64,000 bases of DNA from Xestospongia muta (taxonomy: Eukaryota > Porifera > Demospongiae > Haplosclerida > Petrosiidae): the NCBI GenBank assembly GCA_963693285.1, contig OY848920.1:9732182-9796181 (forward strand), written 5' to 3'. A program made the position numbers and the translations under genes. Under the pieces are notes generated by a model. That model was not told the DNA's origin and ran no database searches. It saw only the letters and a list, made by a program, of their open reading frames with translations. Positions within the stretch are counted from its first letter, which is position 1; each line of letters opens with the position of its first letter. Positions 63,601 to 64,000 of this stretch are shown piece after piece.

Positions 63601-64000
63601 TCTGATGATCTTCTAACAGTTAGAGAAATTTTGTTTCCTCCTTGCTTAGTAATAGTGACAGCATCAGTATGTGACATACCTTCAGTTGAGTAACCATTAA
63701 TTTCTAATAATACATCACCAACCTATAATAATAATATTATAAACCACACCCTCTACTAATTATAGATATATGTCCCTTACTTTAAGTCCAGCTCTGTCTG
63801 CAGCTCCACCCTTTATTATATCTGTAACTTTTATAGTAGTACTAGACTCTATTCCTCCATGAGTAATAAATCCAAACTTATCATGATCTTTGGTAAATTC
63901 TATATGATGTATTTCCTCTATATTAGGATAGCCATGTCCTAGTTTAGGATAAAGAGGAAGTTGGTTATAGGACATTAGAATGTGTTCATTAGTGAAATTT
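60663..64000 (-). pseudogene. Copy C (partial in window): PDZ - interrupted linker - LRR, disrupted by a TIR element
   Basis: Visible exons (minus) are PDZ 63781 to about 63990 at the window edge and 63593-63722, linker exon halves 63448-63482 and 62904-62999, and LRR 60663-61456 (794 nt, open). The linker exon is split by the 448-bp element at 63000-63447. Reading into it gives a stop after three codons (DLH, stop). The exon is phase 1 on both sides, so skipping it would restore the frame directly from PDZ to LRR. The copy may thus be a pseudogene or an alternatively spliced gene. DD, CARD and X exons would lie beyond the window. PDZ reads FGFITHGG, then IIKGGAADRAGLK. Confidence 0.65.
63000..63447. 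mobile_element. 448-bp nonautonomous TIR element (MITE-like), TA target duplication
   Basis: The ends are inverted repeats of about 45 bp: left CACTCAAAATAGCATTTTGT, right (reverse complement) CACTGAAAAAAGCATTTAGT. They continue as TCATTT.AACC...GTCTT.GTTAC. TA flanks both sides (62998-62999 and 63448-63449). No coding capacity. TA duplication suggests Tc1/mariner-type mobilisation (inference). A second, left-truncated copy is at 21239-21538. Confidence 0.8.

Overview
The window looks like a compact, AT-rich animal genome. Introns are short with GT..AG ends and the proteins are clearly metazoan: a TIG/furin-like surface receptor, trefoil-domain secreted proteins, a GH31 alpha-glucosidase, CAMSAP/Patronin, BDH2-type SDR, and death-domain/CARD/PDZ/LRR proteins. 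This style (many short phase-1 exons, expanded death-fold plus LRR genes, TIG receptors) suggests a marine sponge, probably a demosponge such as Amphimedon. That is inference; no species marker was seen. All exon models below were built by hand from splice signals and reading-frame phase. Each complete model adds up to an uninterrupted frame.

Layout. 188-10467 (-): a giant single-pass receptor-like protein of about 3124 aa with about 26 IPT/TIG repeats, six furin-like Cys repeats, one TM segment and a proline/tyrosine-rich tail without a kinase. 11391-13672 (-): a secreted five-trefoil protein. 15603-24873 (+): a divergently transcribed secreted protein with two trefoils and a GH31 glucosidase. 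It shares its signal-peptide exon with the trefoil gene. 24990-27790: a large CATTACAATCTATTAC-type satellite with higher-order structure and an inverted block. 28480-36010 (-): CAMSAP (CH, coiled coil, CKK). Its large intron holds a stefin-like cystatin gene on the other strand (30019-30807, +). A 195-bp bidirectional promoter with an RFX-like X-box separates CAMSAP from BDH2/DHRS6 (36206-37703, +).

36430-64000 is a tandem segmental array. Each unit holds a BDH2-type SDR on + and, converging on it from the - strand, a multidomain gene: Death domain, CARD, an unrecognised domain of about 200-230 aa, coiled coil, PDZ, acidic linker, RNase-inhibitor-type LRRs. Copy A (39010-48527, 1227 aa) and copy B (52464-58210, 983 aa) have complete open models. 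Copy C (60663 to the window edge) is broken by a 448-bp TIR element. SDR copies 2 and 3 lack exons 1-2 and are decayed.

The DD-CARD-X-PDZ-LRR family is the most novel system here. It resembles an innate-immune or cell-death adaptor/sensor that lacks the NACHT ATPase of NLRs and carries a PDZ module. Copies A and B are nearly identical in DD and CARD but strongly diverged in exon 4 (X). LRR differences among the three copies cluster on the beta-strand face.
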